Shown here: one piece after another, positions 27,092-35,260 of the stretch | Numbering within the stretch: position 1 is the stretch's first letter | Layout of the letters: the number at the start of each line of letters is the position of its first letter | NCBI GenBank assembly: GCA_019638795.1 | Contig: JAHBTB010000009.1 | Coordinates: forward strand, 1-64,000 | Length of the DNA stretch: 64,000 bases | DNA from: Fimbriimonadaceae bacterium | Lineage (GTDB): Bacteria > Armatimonadota > Fimbriimonadia > Fimbriimonadales > Fimbriimonadaceae | Direction of reading: 5' to 3' | Translations under genes and position numbers: made by a program | Notes under the pieces: model-generated | Databases searched by the model: none | Told to the model about the DNA's origin: nothing | The model's input: the letters and a program-made list of their open reading frames with translations, nothing else

Positions 27092-27898
27092 CTAGAAGGT
27101 GATTTCCAGGCCGTCGTAACCGACGATGACGCCGTGAGGCGTGAAGAAGTCCAGGAGTTCGGCATGGGTGGCTTCGCCGTTGTGACTGTGATGGGTCGTC
27201 ACCACCGTCGTCCGGTCCGTCACCGTCCCCATGTCTCGGAGCCGCGCCACCACCTGCAGATATTCGGCGGCGTCCAAGTGTCCGTCGTAGGTCGTGCTCG
27301 CGAGTCCTTCGCTGCATTCCAAGACCAAGCAGTCCAGTTCGAAGTGGCGGAGGGCCTCCCACGTCGGCTCGTCCCAGACACCGGTGTCGGTACCGTAAAG
27401 CAGGGTGGACTCGCCGTCCTGAACGATGTAGTTGTGTGAGTCTTCGCTCGGATTGTGGTGCGCCTGGACCGGAGTGATCCGGTACCCGCCGTGGACAAAG
27501 GGGCAGAAGCTCTTGGTCATGACGAGCTCAAACGGCCACTCGGGAAACTTCTCCAAGATCCGACGGCAGATGAACCCGTTCGCATAGATCGTGAACCCCG
27601 CGTACTCCATTTGGTTGAACGGGAACAGGCAGTACATCAGCTCGTCGGGAGCGAAGTGGTCTGCGTCGGAGTGAGTGAAGAGGATCGCCGTCCAGTCCCG
27701 GGCGTCCAGCCCGTCGCGGGCCGCCTGGTACCAGGTGTCCGGGCCAAGGTCGATCTTGAGCGCGTCGTCGACGACCGCGGCGGCCCGGGTCCTGACGTCT
27801 TTGCCTTTGTGCTCACGGGCATAGCGGCTCACGCGGGAGTCGCTGTAGAAACCGGGGACGCCGTCCGCCCCTCCGGTGCCCATGAGCCGCAGCCTCAT
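27092..27898 (-). CDS. MBL-fold metal-dependent hydrolase (PhnP-like)
   Basis: A 268-residue metallo-beta-lactamase-fold hydrolase, cytoplasmic. Seen: FTHSDADHF near residue 75, the HxHxDH-type metal motif, a Gly-rich N-terminus (LMGTGGADGVPGF), the TDTGVW segment near residue 173 and TTHHSHNGE near residue 240. This set resembles PhnP-type cyclic phosphodiesterases and other small-substrate MBL enzymes. Starts with ATG overlapping the stop of the upstream DUF1015 gene by 4 bases, so they are one unit. Confidence 0.87.
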   Translation of the reverse strand: MRLRLMGTGGADGVPGFYSDSRVSRYAREHKGKDVRTRAAAVVDDALKIDLGPDTWYQAARDGLDARDWTAILFTHSDADHFAPDELMYCLFPFNQMEYAGFTIYANGFICRRILEKFPEWPFELVMTKSFCPFVHGGYRITPVQAHHNPSEDSHNYIVQDGESTLLYGTDTGVWDEPTWEALRHFELDCLVLECSEGLASTTYDGHLDAAEYLQVVARLRDMGTVTDRTTVVTTHHSHNGEATHAELLDFFTPHGVIVGYDGLEITF

Positions 27899-29178
27899 GC
27901 CTCAAAATCCTTAAGCGACCAAACGACCAAGCCGCTCAGCAACTTTGGATAGTAATACGTGCTCTTCTGGGGCATTTTCTCCCCGCCCAACGCGATGACC
28001 CGCATGTCCTCGACCGACGGCGGGTTCATCAGGAAAGCGGCGGGGGCCCCGTTCTCAACGCTGGCCAAGGCTTCCTCTTCGATCCGGGTGTAGTCAAAGA
28101 AGTCGTGTCCGGTCAGGCCCAGCAATTGGGCGAAGATGTGGTCGTGCAGGATCGTCACGTCCAAACCCGCGAGTCGGGGCGAACGCCCCCCCGCGACGCT
28201 CGCGGCAAGACCCGCCGGATCCTTCGCGACGCACACCCACCCAGTGCCACCAGGCAGGGCGACCCCAAACGCCTGCGCCCCGTCGTTCTCTTTCGCGGCG
28301 GCGATACGTGCCATCAATGTTGCGTTCGAGGCCTCCGTCACCAGGAAATGTTCCGCAAGGCCGGATTTCAGTTCGGCGACGGTCCCGGTCGACCGCTTCA
28401 GAATGCGGTGGGTGGGCAGCAAAACGAGTCCAGGGTCGTCAATGCTGCAGAGCGCCATCATCATGAAGTCTTCGGGGACCAAGCCGTCCCGCGGGCCAAG
28501 TTGCTCCCGGAACGCCAATGCGGTCTCGTACCGATGGTGACCGTCGGCGATCCACACCGTCTTCGGCCCGACCATCTCCGCCAGCACGGCGCATGTCGGT
28601 GCGTCGTCCACGACGGCAAACCGGTGGCGGATGCCGTCCTCGGGAGTCGTGAAGTCGGCGACCTCTCGGCCCGGCGCGGAGACCACGGCCTGATGGACGC
28701 CCGCTTCGTCTTCGTAGAGTCCAAAAATGCACTCCAGGTGGGAACGGGTCGCCTCAAGGATCCGCAAGCGGTCTTCTTTGTGCTTGGGGAAAGTCTGCTC
28801 GTGCGGCAGGACGACCCCCTTGTCATAGGGCTCGACCTTGATCAGGGTCACTAGGGTCGTCCGCTCCAACGTCGCCATGCCGGGGACGTCAAAGGTCTGA
28901 GTGTAGCGGTAGAAGGCGGGCTTCTCTTCCAGGGACAGGACGTCTTCGCGTCGCCACTCCTCCAACCGGGCCGCGCTTCGCGCGTACTTGACAAACTTGC
29001 TCCGGTCGTCCGGTGCAGATTCCGGCAAAGTCAAGCGGACGACATTGTGGGGGTTCTTCGCTGCCAGAGCCTCACGCTCTTCGGGGCTGATCACGTCGTA
29101 GGGGGGTGCGACGAGGTCGGCTGGCCGACCCGCTGCGGCGTTGAAGCGAAGGCCCCGGAAAGGCCTGATGGTCGCCAT
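27895..29178 (-). CDS. DUF1015 family protein
   Basis: A 427-residue cytoplasmic protein matching the DUF1015 family, of unknown activity. Family marks seen: IRPFRGLRFN at the start, VAPPYDVISPEE near residue 24, YRYTQTF, GVVLPHEQTFPKHKEDR near residue 125 and WIADGHHRYETAL near residue 213; the DGHHRY block is the best conserved. Often found beside serine or phosphoserine metabolism genes; serC lies elsewhere in this window. ATG at 29178 chosen over an in-frame TTG at 29190. Divergent from ispA with 54 bases between. Confidence 0.88.
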   Translation of the reverse strand: MATIRPFRGLRFNAAAGRPADLVAPPYDVISPEEREALAAKNPHNVVRLTLPESAPDDRSKFVKYARSAARLEEWRREDVLSLEEKPAFYRYTQTFDVPGMATLERTTLVTLIKVEPYDKGVVLPHEQTFPKHKEDRLRILEATRSHLECIFGLYEDEAGVHQAVVSAPGREVADFTTPEDGIRHRFAVVDDAPTCAVLAEMVGPKTVWIADGHHRYETALAFREQLGPRDGLVPEDFMMMALCSIDDPGLVLLPTHRILKRSTGTVAELKSGLAEHFLVTEASNATLMARIAAAKENDGAQAFGVALPGGTGWVCVAKDPAGLAASVAGGRSPRLAGLDVTILHDHIFAQLLGLTGHDFFDYTRIEEEALASVENGAPAAFLMNPPSVEDMRVIALGGEKMPQKSTYYYPKLLSGLVVWSLKDFEA

Positions 29179-29219
29179 GGCTCGGGTCAAGTTACCTCAG
29201 CGTCAATTTGGGCCACTGG

Positions 29220-29225
29220 TACACT
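29220..29225 (+). promoter_or_regulatory. -10 box, leaderless ispA
   Basis: TACACT with an extended TGG in front, 7 bases before the GTG at 29233. Confidence 0.6.
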
Positions 29226-29232
29226 GCCCGCC

Positions 29233-30111
29233 GTGGACGGCCAACAGCGACTTACGGCCTACCGGTCGTTGGTCGACGCCCGTCTCGACGCCCTGCTCCC
29301 TCCTGCCGACGTCGAGCCCACCTCCCTTCACGAGGCCATGCGGTATTCCGCGTTGGCACCGGGAAAGCGGCTTCGGCCCTCCCTGTGCCTGGCGGCCTGC
29401 GAGGCGGTCGGCGGCGATCCGGCCGAGTCCCTCGACGCGGCGTGCGCGCTTGAGCTCGTGCACACCTTCTCCCTGATCCACGACGACCTTCCCGCGATCG
29501 ACGACGACGACCTGCGGCGAGGCCGTCCGACGTGCCACGTCCAGTTCGGAGAGGCCATGGCCGTCCTCGCGGGGGACGCCCTCTTTGCCCTTGCGTTCGA
29601 GACGCTTTCCACCTGCCACCGCGAACCGGGCCGCGTCGTCGCCGCCGTCGGCACCGTCAGCCAGGCGACCGGCTCCCGGGGGCTTGTCGGGGGAGAGACG
29701 ATGGACATCCTCGCAGAGGGGAGCGGGGCCGGGCTCGACCATCTGAAGGAGATCCACCGTCGGAAGACCGGGGCCCTCATCTCCGCGTCTTGCGTCGTCG
29801 GGGCGGTCTTGGGCGGTGCAGACTCGGGCCAAGTCACGTCGGTCCGGGCGTTTGGCGACGCGGTGGGTCTCGCCTTCCAGATCCATGACGACGTTCTGAA
29901 CGTTGTTTCCACCGCCGAAGAACTCGGCAAGGCGGTCGGTAGCGACGCCAACAAGAAGAAGCTGACCTACCCGTCGGTAGTCGGCCTGGAGGCCTCGCGA
30001 CAAGCCGCCCAGTGGGCCACTGAGGCGGCAATGGCCCACCTGGACGGGTTCGGCAGCCGGGGCGTCGTCCTGCGAGCTTTGGCCAGCTTCGCCGTCGACC
30101 GGTCTTGGTGA
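29233..30111 (+). CDS. ispA: Polyprenyl (farnesyl-type) diphosphate synthase
   Basis: Condenses isopentenyl diphosphate with allylic diphosphates to make farnesyl or geranylgeranyl diphosphate. 292 residues, FPP synthase size. Seen: GKRLRPSLCLAACEAVGG near residue 45, first Asp-rich motif DDLPAIDDDDLRRGRPT from residue 84, and a second motif FQIHDDVLN near residue 219 in which Asn replaces the usual last Asp of DDxxD. The GTG start is supported by the TACACT box 7 bases upstream; no better start exists. Confidence 0.93.
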   Translation: MDGQQRLTAYRSLVDARLDALLPPADVEPTSLHEAMRYSALAPGKRLRPSLCLAACEAVGGDPAESLDAACALELVHTFSLIHDDLPAIDDDDLRRGRPTCHVQFGEAMAVLAGDALFALAFETLSTCHREPGRVVAAVGTVSQATGSRGLVGGETMDILAEGSGAGLDHLKEIHRRKTGALISASCVVGAVLGGADSGQVTSVRAFGDAVGLAFQIHDDVLNVVSTAEELGKAVGSDANKKKLTYPSVVGLEASRQAAQWATEAAMAHLDGFGSRGVVLRALASFAVDRSW

Positions 30112-30127
30112 CCGACATTGGGCCAGG

Positions 30128-30133
30128 TATCCT
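30128..30133 (+). promoter_or_regulatory. Promoter of gene 30142-30474
   Basis: TATCCT, 8 bases before the ATG at 30142, with TTGGTG at 30105-30110 exactly 17 bases upstream. The best -35/-10 pair among the leaderless set. Confidence 0.62.
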
Positions 30134-30141
30134 GGCAGACA

Positions 30142-30474
30142 ATGGCGAAGGTCAAGGAAGGCGACAGCGTCCGCGTGACGGGCGAGAAGGACGGCTCGGG
30201 CAACCTCTCCGAAAAGCTGTTCCCCCACCTTGTCGGCCTGACCGGAACGGTGTCGAACCACTACAACACCGACGAGGTCGCCGTCCAAGTCGACTTGGAC
30301 AGCCTCAGCCCCGCCATGCGGCAAGTCCACAGCGAGGCCACCGAACGACTCCGCACGAAGTTTCTCGAAAGCGTGGGCGAAGAGGCCAAGAAGCATCTGA
30401 CCAAAGAAGAACTCGAGTTCACACCCCATTACGTGTTGCTCGTCGGCGAGTCCGACCTCGAAAAAACCCGCTGA
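30142..30474 (+). CDS. Small conserved-type protein with KOW/SH3-like start, function unknown
   Basis: A 110-residue soluble protein. The first 55 residues (VKEGDSVRVTGEKDG, HLVGLTGTVSNHY, EVAVQVDLD) look like a small SH3/KOW-type barrel; the rest is helical and charged (QVHSEATERLRTKFLES, KHLTKEELEF). Not recognised as a named family. Own promoter, likely leaderless. A role in RNA or protein binding is only a guess from the barrel-like part. Confidence 0.7.
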   Translation: MAKVKEGDSVRVTGEKDGSGNLSEKLFPHLVGLTGTVSNHYNTDEVAVQVDLDSLSPAMRQVHSEATERLRTKFLESVGEEAKKHLTKEELEFTPHYVLLVGESDLEKTR

Positions 30475-30510
30475 TTCCGTTACACTGAGTGGCGGAGGGC
30501 CGACTCAGAC

Positions 30511-31347
30511 ATGTACGGACTGCTCATCGCCTTGGCCACTGTGCCCGTCATGGGTTGGGCGGTCGTCTGGATCGTCAGGTCCCTGGTCATGGGTGAACTT
30601 GACCTGGTCGCCGGGGTCATCGCCCTTGCCGTCGTCGGGGCTCTCGCCGGCCTCACCGTCGCCAGCGGCTCCCTCGTCGTCTCGGGCGGCATCCTGATCG
30701 TCTCGGCCCTGACCTTGGCGTTTTTCCCGTTCGCTTGCCACCGCATGGGCCTCCACGAGTTCCGCGAGATCAACGCGGGACTGATCGACAAACTCCATGC
30801 CGCCATCTCGGCGCACCAGGACAACATCGCGGCTTACTTCGCCCTGAGCGAAGCTCTCTACAACCATGGGTTCCAGGGCCATGCCATCGGCCTCGCCACC
30901 AAGACTCTGGAGGGGCTGAGCACAAACCTCGACCCGGTCAAGTTCCAGTCGGTCCGCCAGCTGTTCTATCGCGAAGAGGCCATGCTGAAGAGATGGATGC
31001 GGGAGAGCACGGACCCGCGACTCCACCAACCGGTGAAATGCCCGCTTTGCGGCCACCTCAACCCTCCGGGCAACCTGGCTTGCGGCGGTTGCCAAAAGCC
31101 GTTCCTTCTCGAAGTCGTCCGCCGGAGCGACGCGCGCTCCCGGTTCCTTGGCCGTCTCGTCATCGCTTGGGCCGCCTTGGGTCTCGGCCTCGGCGGGGCG
31201 GTGTTTTGCGGCTTTACCATCAAGGACACCTGGGCGCCGCTTGCGGCGGCAGGATGCGTGGCGGCGGCCGGCGTCGTCGTCGCCCTTGTCCTGCGGGCAC
31301 CGCGCGGCGACAACACGCGGGGAGGGAACGCCCTGTGGTTCAGCTAG
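30511..31347 (+). CDS. Membrane protein with central zinc ribbon
   Basis: A 278-residue membrane protein. Two hydrophobic stretches at the N-terminus (residues 3-24 and 32-73), a soluble helical part (about 80-165), a zinc ribbon CPLCGHLNPPGNLACGGC near residues 172-189, and two C-terminal helices (about 212-265). Function unknown; the ribbon faces the same side as the soluble part. A TACACT box at 30481 and GGAGGG before the ATG suggest a leadered transcript, unlike its neighbours. Confidence 0.75.
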   Translation: MYGLLIALATVPVMGWAVVWIVRSLVMGELDLVAGVIALAVVGALAGLTVASGSLVVSGGILIVSALTLAFFPFACHRMGLHEFREINAGLIDKLHAAISAHQDNIAAYFALSEALYNHGFQGHAIGLATKTLEGLSTNLDPVKFQSVRQLFYREEAMLKRWMRESTDPRLHQPVKCPLCGHLNPPGNLACGGCQKPFLLEVVRRSDARSRFLGRLVIAWAALGLGLGGAVFCGFTIKDTWAPLAAAGCVAAAGVVVALVLRAPRGDNTRGGNALWFS

Positions 31348-31350
31348 ACT
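31345..31350 (+). promoter_or_regulatory. -10 box, leaderless gene 31357-32226
   Basis: TAGACT, 6 bases before the ATG at 31357. It overlaps the stop codon of the gene upstream. Confidence 0.62.
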
Positions 31351-31356
31351 AGGGCC

Positions 31357-32226
31357 ATGTTCTTCGCTGTGGCTTTGGCCGACGTCGATCCGTGGAACCT
31401 GGCCATCGGGGCTCCGGGGCAGGTCACGGTCCGGGCCGGATACACGCGGGCCTCGGACGGGGCCGGCGTCAGCCTGGCCGAGATCGGCAAGGCGGGGGCG
31501 GCCTGTCGGTACGTCCTTGTCGGCGAAAGTCACCCGGACGCCGAGCACCACCGGGCCCAGGCCGCCATCATCGAGGCCGTCGCGGCAACCGGGCGCGACG
31601 TCGTCGTCGGCTTTGAGATGTTCACCCGCGACAACCAGAAGAACATCGACCCGTTCACCACGGGCCGGATCAGCGACGCTGAGTTTCAGCAAACTGCGAA
31701 CTGGAAGACGCAGTGGGGTTACGACTACAACCTCTACAAGCCGGTCTTCGACGTCATCAGGGCGCGGCACCTGCGCATGGCGGCCCTGAACGTCCCCCGC
31801 GACTGGGTGCGCCAAGTGGGCCGCAAGGGACCCGACGCGCTGACCGCCGACCAACGCACTTGGGTGCCGGGCATCGACACGAAGAACGCCGACCACCGCG
31901 CCTACTTCACCGCGATGATGGGCGGTCACCCAGACATGCCTCCGGGTCAGTTTGAGAACATGTACGCCGCCCAGGTGACTTGGGACACGGGGATGGCCAA
32001 GTCGGCCAAGGACTTTATGTCGTGGCGAGGGAACTCGACCATGGTCATTCTTGCCGGCTCGGGCCACGTCGCCTACGGCCAGGGCATCGCCTACCGACTC
32101 GCCCAAATGGGGGAGACTTCCCGGCTCCTTGTCGTCTGCCTCGACAAGAAGCCCGGCGACAAAGTGAGCAAGGGGGTCGGCGAATATCTGTTTGTCGCCC
32201 CTCCCCACGAGGACCCGGCACCCTGA
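31357..32226 (+). CDS. ChaN-like (DUF399) haem-binding-type protein
   Basis: A 289-residue protein of the ChaN/DUF399 type, proposed to bind haem or act as a Tiki-like hydrolase. Seen: VLVGESHPDAEHHRAQ near residue 53 (the GE.H motif), VVGFEMFTRDNQ near residue 86, and the late GSGHVAYGQGIAYRL near residue 238 with the conserved GxGH. The first residues are hydrophobic but short, so export is uncertain. Substrate unknown. Confidence 0.83.
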   Translation: MFFAVALADVDPWNLAIGAPGQVTVRAGYTRASDGAGVSLAEIGKAGAACRYVLVGESHPDAEHHRAQAAIIEAVAATGRDVVVGFEMFTRDNQKNIDPFTTGRISDAEFQQTANWKTQWGYDYNLYKPVFDVIRARHLRMAALNVPRDWVRQVGRKGPDALTADQRTWVPGIDTKNADHRAYFTAMMGGHPDMPPGQFENMYAAQVTWDTGMAKSAKDFMSWRGNSTMVILAGSGHVAYGQGIAYRLAQMGETSRLLVVCLDKKPGDKVSKGVGEYLFVAPPHEDPAP

Positions 32227-32246
32227 AGAAACCGCCCCGACCAGGG

Positions 32247-32252
32247 TATCAT
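32247..32252 (+). promoter_or_regulatory. Candidate -10 box for rpsU
   Basis: TATCAT, followed by a predicted leader of about 17 bases that contains AGGAG (32263-32267). Confidence 0.5.
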
Positions 32253-32275
32253 TCTAAGGTTACAGGAGCATCCTT

Positions 32276-32446
32276 TTGATCCAAGTTTCCGTCCACGCCA
32301 ACGAATCCATTGACCAGGCCCTGAAGCGCTTCAACCTCAAGTTGCAGCAGTCGGGCCTTCTGCGGGAGCTGAAAGAGCACTCCCACTACGAGAAGCCGAG
32401 TGAGAAGCGACGTCGCCAAAGCCGACGCCGCATGACGATGCGCTGA
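32276..32446 (+). CDS. rpsU: 30S ribosomal protein S21
   Basis: A 56-residue basic protein found by hand: (TTG)IQVSVHANESIDQALKRF, then LKLQQSGLLRELKEHSHYE and the Arg-rich tail KRRRQSRRRMTMR. This is the bS21 family, present near the 3' end of 16S rRNA in the small subunit and involved in translation initiation. The start is TTG, eight bases after AGGAG. It has its own promoter-like TATCAT. Upstream of ybeY, a common neighbour. Presence of bS21 beside so many leaderless genes is notable, since bS21 acts on Shine-Dalgarno-type initiation. Confidence 0.93.
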   Translation: MIQVSVHANESIDQALKRFNLKLQQSGLLRELKEHSHYEKPSEKRRRQSRRRMTMR

Positions 32447-32454
32447 GGCGCACC

Positions 32455-32988
32455 GTGTCAACAAGCCCGACACCCCGGCCCCAAGCTCCTGAGTCCGGGG
32501 TGTCGCCACGTCTGGCCCGACACTCTGTCGAGGTCGTCAACTTGACCGCGGGCCGCAAGGTGCTGCGGCCCTTGACCGACGCCGTACGGACCGCCCTTGA
32601 ACTCGAACGCCCGCGGCACCCGGGCCATGTTTGCGTCGTCGTCTGCGCCGGCGACGAGATCCGCCAGGCCAACCGCACGCATCGGGGCCTGGACGAGGAC
32701 ACCGACGTCCTCAGCTTTCCCGCGCAACCCAATCCGGCGGGGCATCTCGGCGACGTGATGGTGTCGTGGCGGTTTGCCGTCGCCCAGGCCAAGCGCCGCC
32801 GGGTGCGGCCGGTGGACGAGGCGGCCATGCTCGCCGTCCACGGCGTCCTCCACCTCCTCGGCTACGACGACCATTCCGACGCGGATCGATCGGCCATGCT
32901 GTCCCGTATGAACATGGTGATGGCCGCCGCCGGACTGCCCGTGGAACCCGAGTGGTCGAGCCTGCCTCACGGAGCCCTGGATGGCTAA
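32455..32988 (+). CDS. ybeY: Endoribonuclease YbeY
   Basis: Zinc-dependent single-strand RNase for 16S rRNA 3'-end maturation and ribosome quality control. 177 residues; the first 25 are an unusual Pro/Ser-rich extension. Seen: zinc site HGVLHLLGYDDHSDAD near residue 124, and the family block RGLDEDTDVLSFP near residue 75. The GTG at 32455 is 8 bases after rpsU. A later start after the extension is possible, but none is in frame with support. It overlaps the next gene by 8 bases. Confidence 0.93.
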   Translation: MSTSPTPRPQAPESGVSPRLARHSVEVVNLTAGRKVLRPLTDAVRTALELERPRHPGHVCVVVCAGDEIRQANRTHRGLDEDTDVLSFPAQPNPAGHLGDVMVSWRFAVAQAKRRRVRPVDEAAMLAVHGVLHLLGYDDHSDADRSAMLSRMNMVMAAAGLPVEPEWSSLPHGALDG

Positions 32989-33700
32989 GCCGAGGCGCGA
33001 CGTCGTCACGCCGTTCCGCGTGGCGTTCAACGGCATCATCCACACGTTCCGCACCCAGCGTCACATGCGGGTGCATCTCTACGTGACCTTGGTCACCGTC
33101 ATCGGCGCGCTGATCCTCCGCCTCCGCCTGCGCGAGATCCTCGTGCTCCTCTTCATGATCACGTTTGTCCTCGTCGCCGAGATGTTCAACTCGGCGATCG
33201 AGGCCACGGTCGACCTCGTCACCGACAAGTACCACCCCCTCGCCAAGTTCGCCAAAGACATCGCCGCCGGTGCCGTCCTCATCACGACGATCATGGCGAT
33301 CATCGTCGGCTCCATGATCGCCCTGGGCGAAGACAACTGGGAACGGATCCGCATCAACCTGACCAGTGAGACCCTGACCACCCCGGCTATGGTGCGCATC
33401 CTTGCCGGTGTCTTCCTCGTGTTCGTGGCGGTGCTGATCGGCAAGGGCATCGGGCGCCACGGTCAGGTGCTCCAAGGGGGCCTGGTCTCGGGGCACGCCG
33501 CCTACGGCTTCTTCTTCGCCACCTGCGTCATTTTTGTCAGCGGCGGCAACGTGGTCGCCTCCGCACTTGCCGTGCTCCTGGCCTGCATCATCGCCCAAAG
33601 CCGTTGGGAGGCCAAGTACCACACGATCTTCGAATTGTCACTCGGCGCCGCGGTAGGGTCGATCGTGGGTGCGCTTCTCTTCGGTTTTTGGCCGAAATAG
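32981..33700 (+). CDS. Diacylglycerol/undecaprenol kinase fused to PAP2-type phosphatase domain
   Basis: A 239-residue membrane protein with two parts. Residues 1-115 are DgkA: FNGIIHTFRTQRHMRVH, the catalytic AEMFNSAIEATVDLV near residue 67 and AKDIAAGAVLI near residue 90, three helices in all. Residues 135-239 look like a PAP2 lipid phosphatase: SGHA near residue 169 and SRWEAKYHTIFE near residue 205, the SGH and SR(x5)HxxxD motifs, the last acid being Glu; the first PAP2 motif is weak. One protein could phosphorylate undecaprenol or diacylglycerol and remove phosphate again, or the second part may be non-catalytic. Overlaps ybeY. Confidence 0.84.
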   Translation: MAKPRRDVVTPFRVAFNGIIHTFRTQRHMRVHLYVTLVTVIGALILRLRLREILVLLFMITFVLVAEMFNSAIEATVDLVTDKYHPLAKFAKDIAAGAVLITTIMAIIVGSMIALGEDNWERIRINLTSETLTTPAMVRILAGVFLVFVAVLIGKGIGRHGQVLQGGLVSGHAAYGFFFATCVIFVSGGNVVASALAVLLACIIAQSRWEAKYHTIFELSLGAAVGSIVGALLFGFWPK

Positions 33701-33706
33701 TACAAT
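33701..33706 (+). promoter_or_regulatory. Candidate -10 box for CNNM/CorC gene
   Basis: TACAAT, 15 bases before the ATG at 33722, predicting a leader of about 8 bases without a ribosome site. Confidence 0.45.
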
Positions 33707-33721
33707 GACCCCGCACGCAGT

Positions 33722-35215
33722 ATGAAAGACGAGCCTCCTGAACGTTCGCCGGCCCCGCGCCCGCGAATGACCATGGGTAGCACGCTCCTGGCTTCCACCT
33801 TCGGCACCCTTCTTTTCGCCGCCCCCATCGGGGGTTTGGCCGCCGGACTCAAGTCGGTCGGCCTTCTCGACCGGCTCGACCTGGGCTCGGGCACCTTGCT
33901 CACGCTCGCCTTTGTCGCCGTGATGGCGATGAGCGCCGCCTTCGTCGCCGGTGAGGCCGCCGTCGAGTTTCTTCGCCCTGCCCACACCAAGATGTACGAC
34001 GAAGGGGCACCGCAGCCGGCCACGCTTCGCGACCTCTTGGACAACAAGCCGCGTTACGCCGCCGCCTGTGTCCTCGGGGCCGAGACGATGCGGGCCTGGC
34101 TGCTCCTCCTCTGCCTCCTTCCCGCCCCGTTCCTCGCCATCCAGTTCGGTTGGCTCAGGCCCGAGTCACCCTGGAACCTTGCCCTCGGACCCGTGCTTGG
34201 CGCGGCCGCCCTCCTCAGCGTCCCCGTCGTCGGCCTGAACGTGGTTTTCTCCGAACTTGTCGCCAAGTCCTTCGCGGTCGTGCACCCCCACCGGACCGCC
34301 CTGCGCCTGCACCGGTTCATCACCGTGGCCAGCCTGGTCTTCTCCGTGCCGGGACGTTTGGCCATGGCCGCGGCGGGCCTCTTCACCCAGCGGTTTGGTG
34401 CCGAGGCGACGTTCGCCCCCGGAGACAAGGCGGAAGAAGAGATCCGGGGCATCCTGGAGAGCTACGAGGAGACGGGCGAGATCGAGCAGGAGGAAAGCGT
34501 CATGCTCCACTCGGTGTTTGAGTTCGGGGACACCGTCGCCCGCGAGGTAATGACCCCACGGACCGACGTGGAGAGCATCCCGACCACCACGTCCCTCGTC
34601 GACGTCGCCCGCCTTGTCGAGGCGTCCGGGCACTCGCGGTTGCCTGTGTTCGAAGGTACCGACGACGAGATCGTCGGGATCGTCCATGCCAAAGACGTCC
34701 TCTCCGCCCTCCTCGCCGGGGAAATCGAGCGACCACTCTCGGAGATCGTCCGGCCCGCCCTCTTTGTCCCCGAGAGCAAGCCGCTTCACGACCTCTTGCG
34801 TGAGCTTCGGCAACACAAGACCCAGCTCGCGGTCGTCCAAGACGAGTTCGGCGGCACTGCCGGCATCGTGACCGTCGAGGACCTCGTCGAGGAGGTCGTG
34901 GGCGAAATCGTCGACGAGTACGACGTCGAAGACCTCCATGTCCATGCCGACGGCGACGGCTGGACGGTCAAAGGCAAACTGCACCTCGACGACCTCAACG
35001 ATGTGATCGGCAGCGACCTCTCCAGCGAAGAGTTCGACACCGTGGGCGGCTACGTCTTCGGCCTGTTCGGCCGCCAGCCCGCCGAAGGTGAGCAAATCGA
35101 CGACTCTGGCTTCCGGTTCACCGTCTCGGAGAGCGACGGCCGGCGCATCCTGGCCTTGCACATCGAGAAGGTCCGGGCCAGCTCGCCTACCGCCGAGATT
35201 CTCGGCGAAGTCTGA
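33722..35215 (+). CDS. CNNM-CBS-CorC (hemolysin C family) transporter-like protein
   Basis: A 497-residue protein: DUF21/CNNM membrane domain (residues about 20-210, four hydrophobic segments), a CBS pair (about 275-395: VMTPRTDVESIP, SRLPVFEGTDDEIVGIVHAKD, QLAVVQDEFGGTAGIVTVEDL) and a C-terminal CorC/HlyC domain (about 410-490: VKGKLHLDDLNDVIG, TVGGYVFGLFGRQPAEG). The family handles Mg2+ or Co2+ transport or its control; the name hemolysin is historical. ybeY, dgkA and this gene are neighbours in many bacteria. Confidence 0.92.
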   Translation: MKDEPPERSPAPRPRMTMGSTLLASTFGTLLFAAPIGGLAAGLKSVGLLDRLDLGSGTLLTLAFVAVMAMSAAFVAGEAAVEFLRPAHTKMYDEGAPQPATLRDLLDNKPRYAAACVLGAETMRAWLLLLCLLPAPFLAIQFGWLRPESPWNLALGPVLGAAALLSVPVVGLNVVFSELVAKSFAVVHPHRTALRLHRFITVASLVFSVPGRLAMAAAGLFTQRFGAEATFAPGDKAEEEIRGILESYEETGEIEQEESVMLHSVFEFGDTVAREVMTPRTDVESIPTTTSLVDVARLVEASGHSRLPVFEGTDDEIVGIVHAKDVLSALLAGEIERPLSEIVRPALFVPESKPLHDLLRELRQHKTQLAVVQDEFGGTAGIVTVEDLVEEVVGEIVDEYDVEDLHVHADGDGWTVKGKLHLDDLNDVIGSDLSSEEFDTVGGYVFGLFGRQPAEGEQIDDSGFRFTVSESDGRRILALHIEKVRASSPTAEILGEV

Positions 35216-35260
35216 ACGCGCCTCACGCAAGCCAGGGATGCGACGTCTTCAACAACCACA

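Noticed and set aside
30505-32208. 567-residue minus frame opposite two plus-strand genes
   Set aside because: Shadow of genes with clear motifs, leaderless promoters and proper starts on the plus strand.
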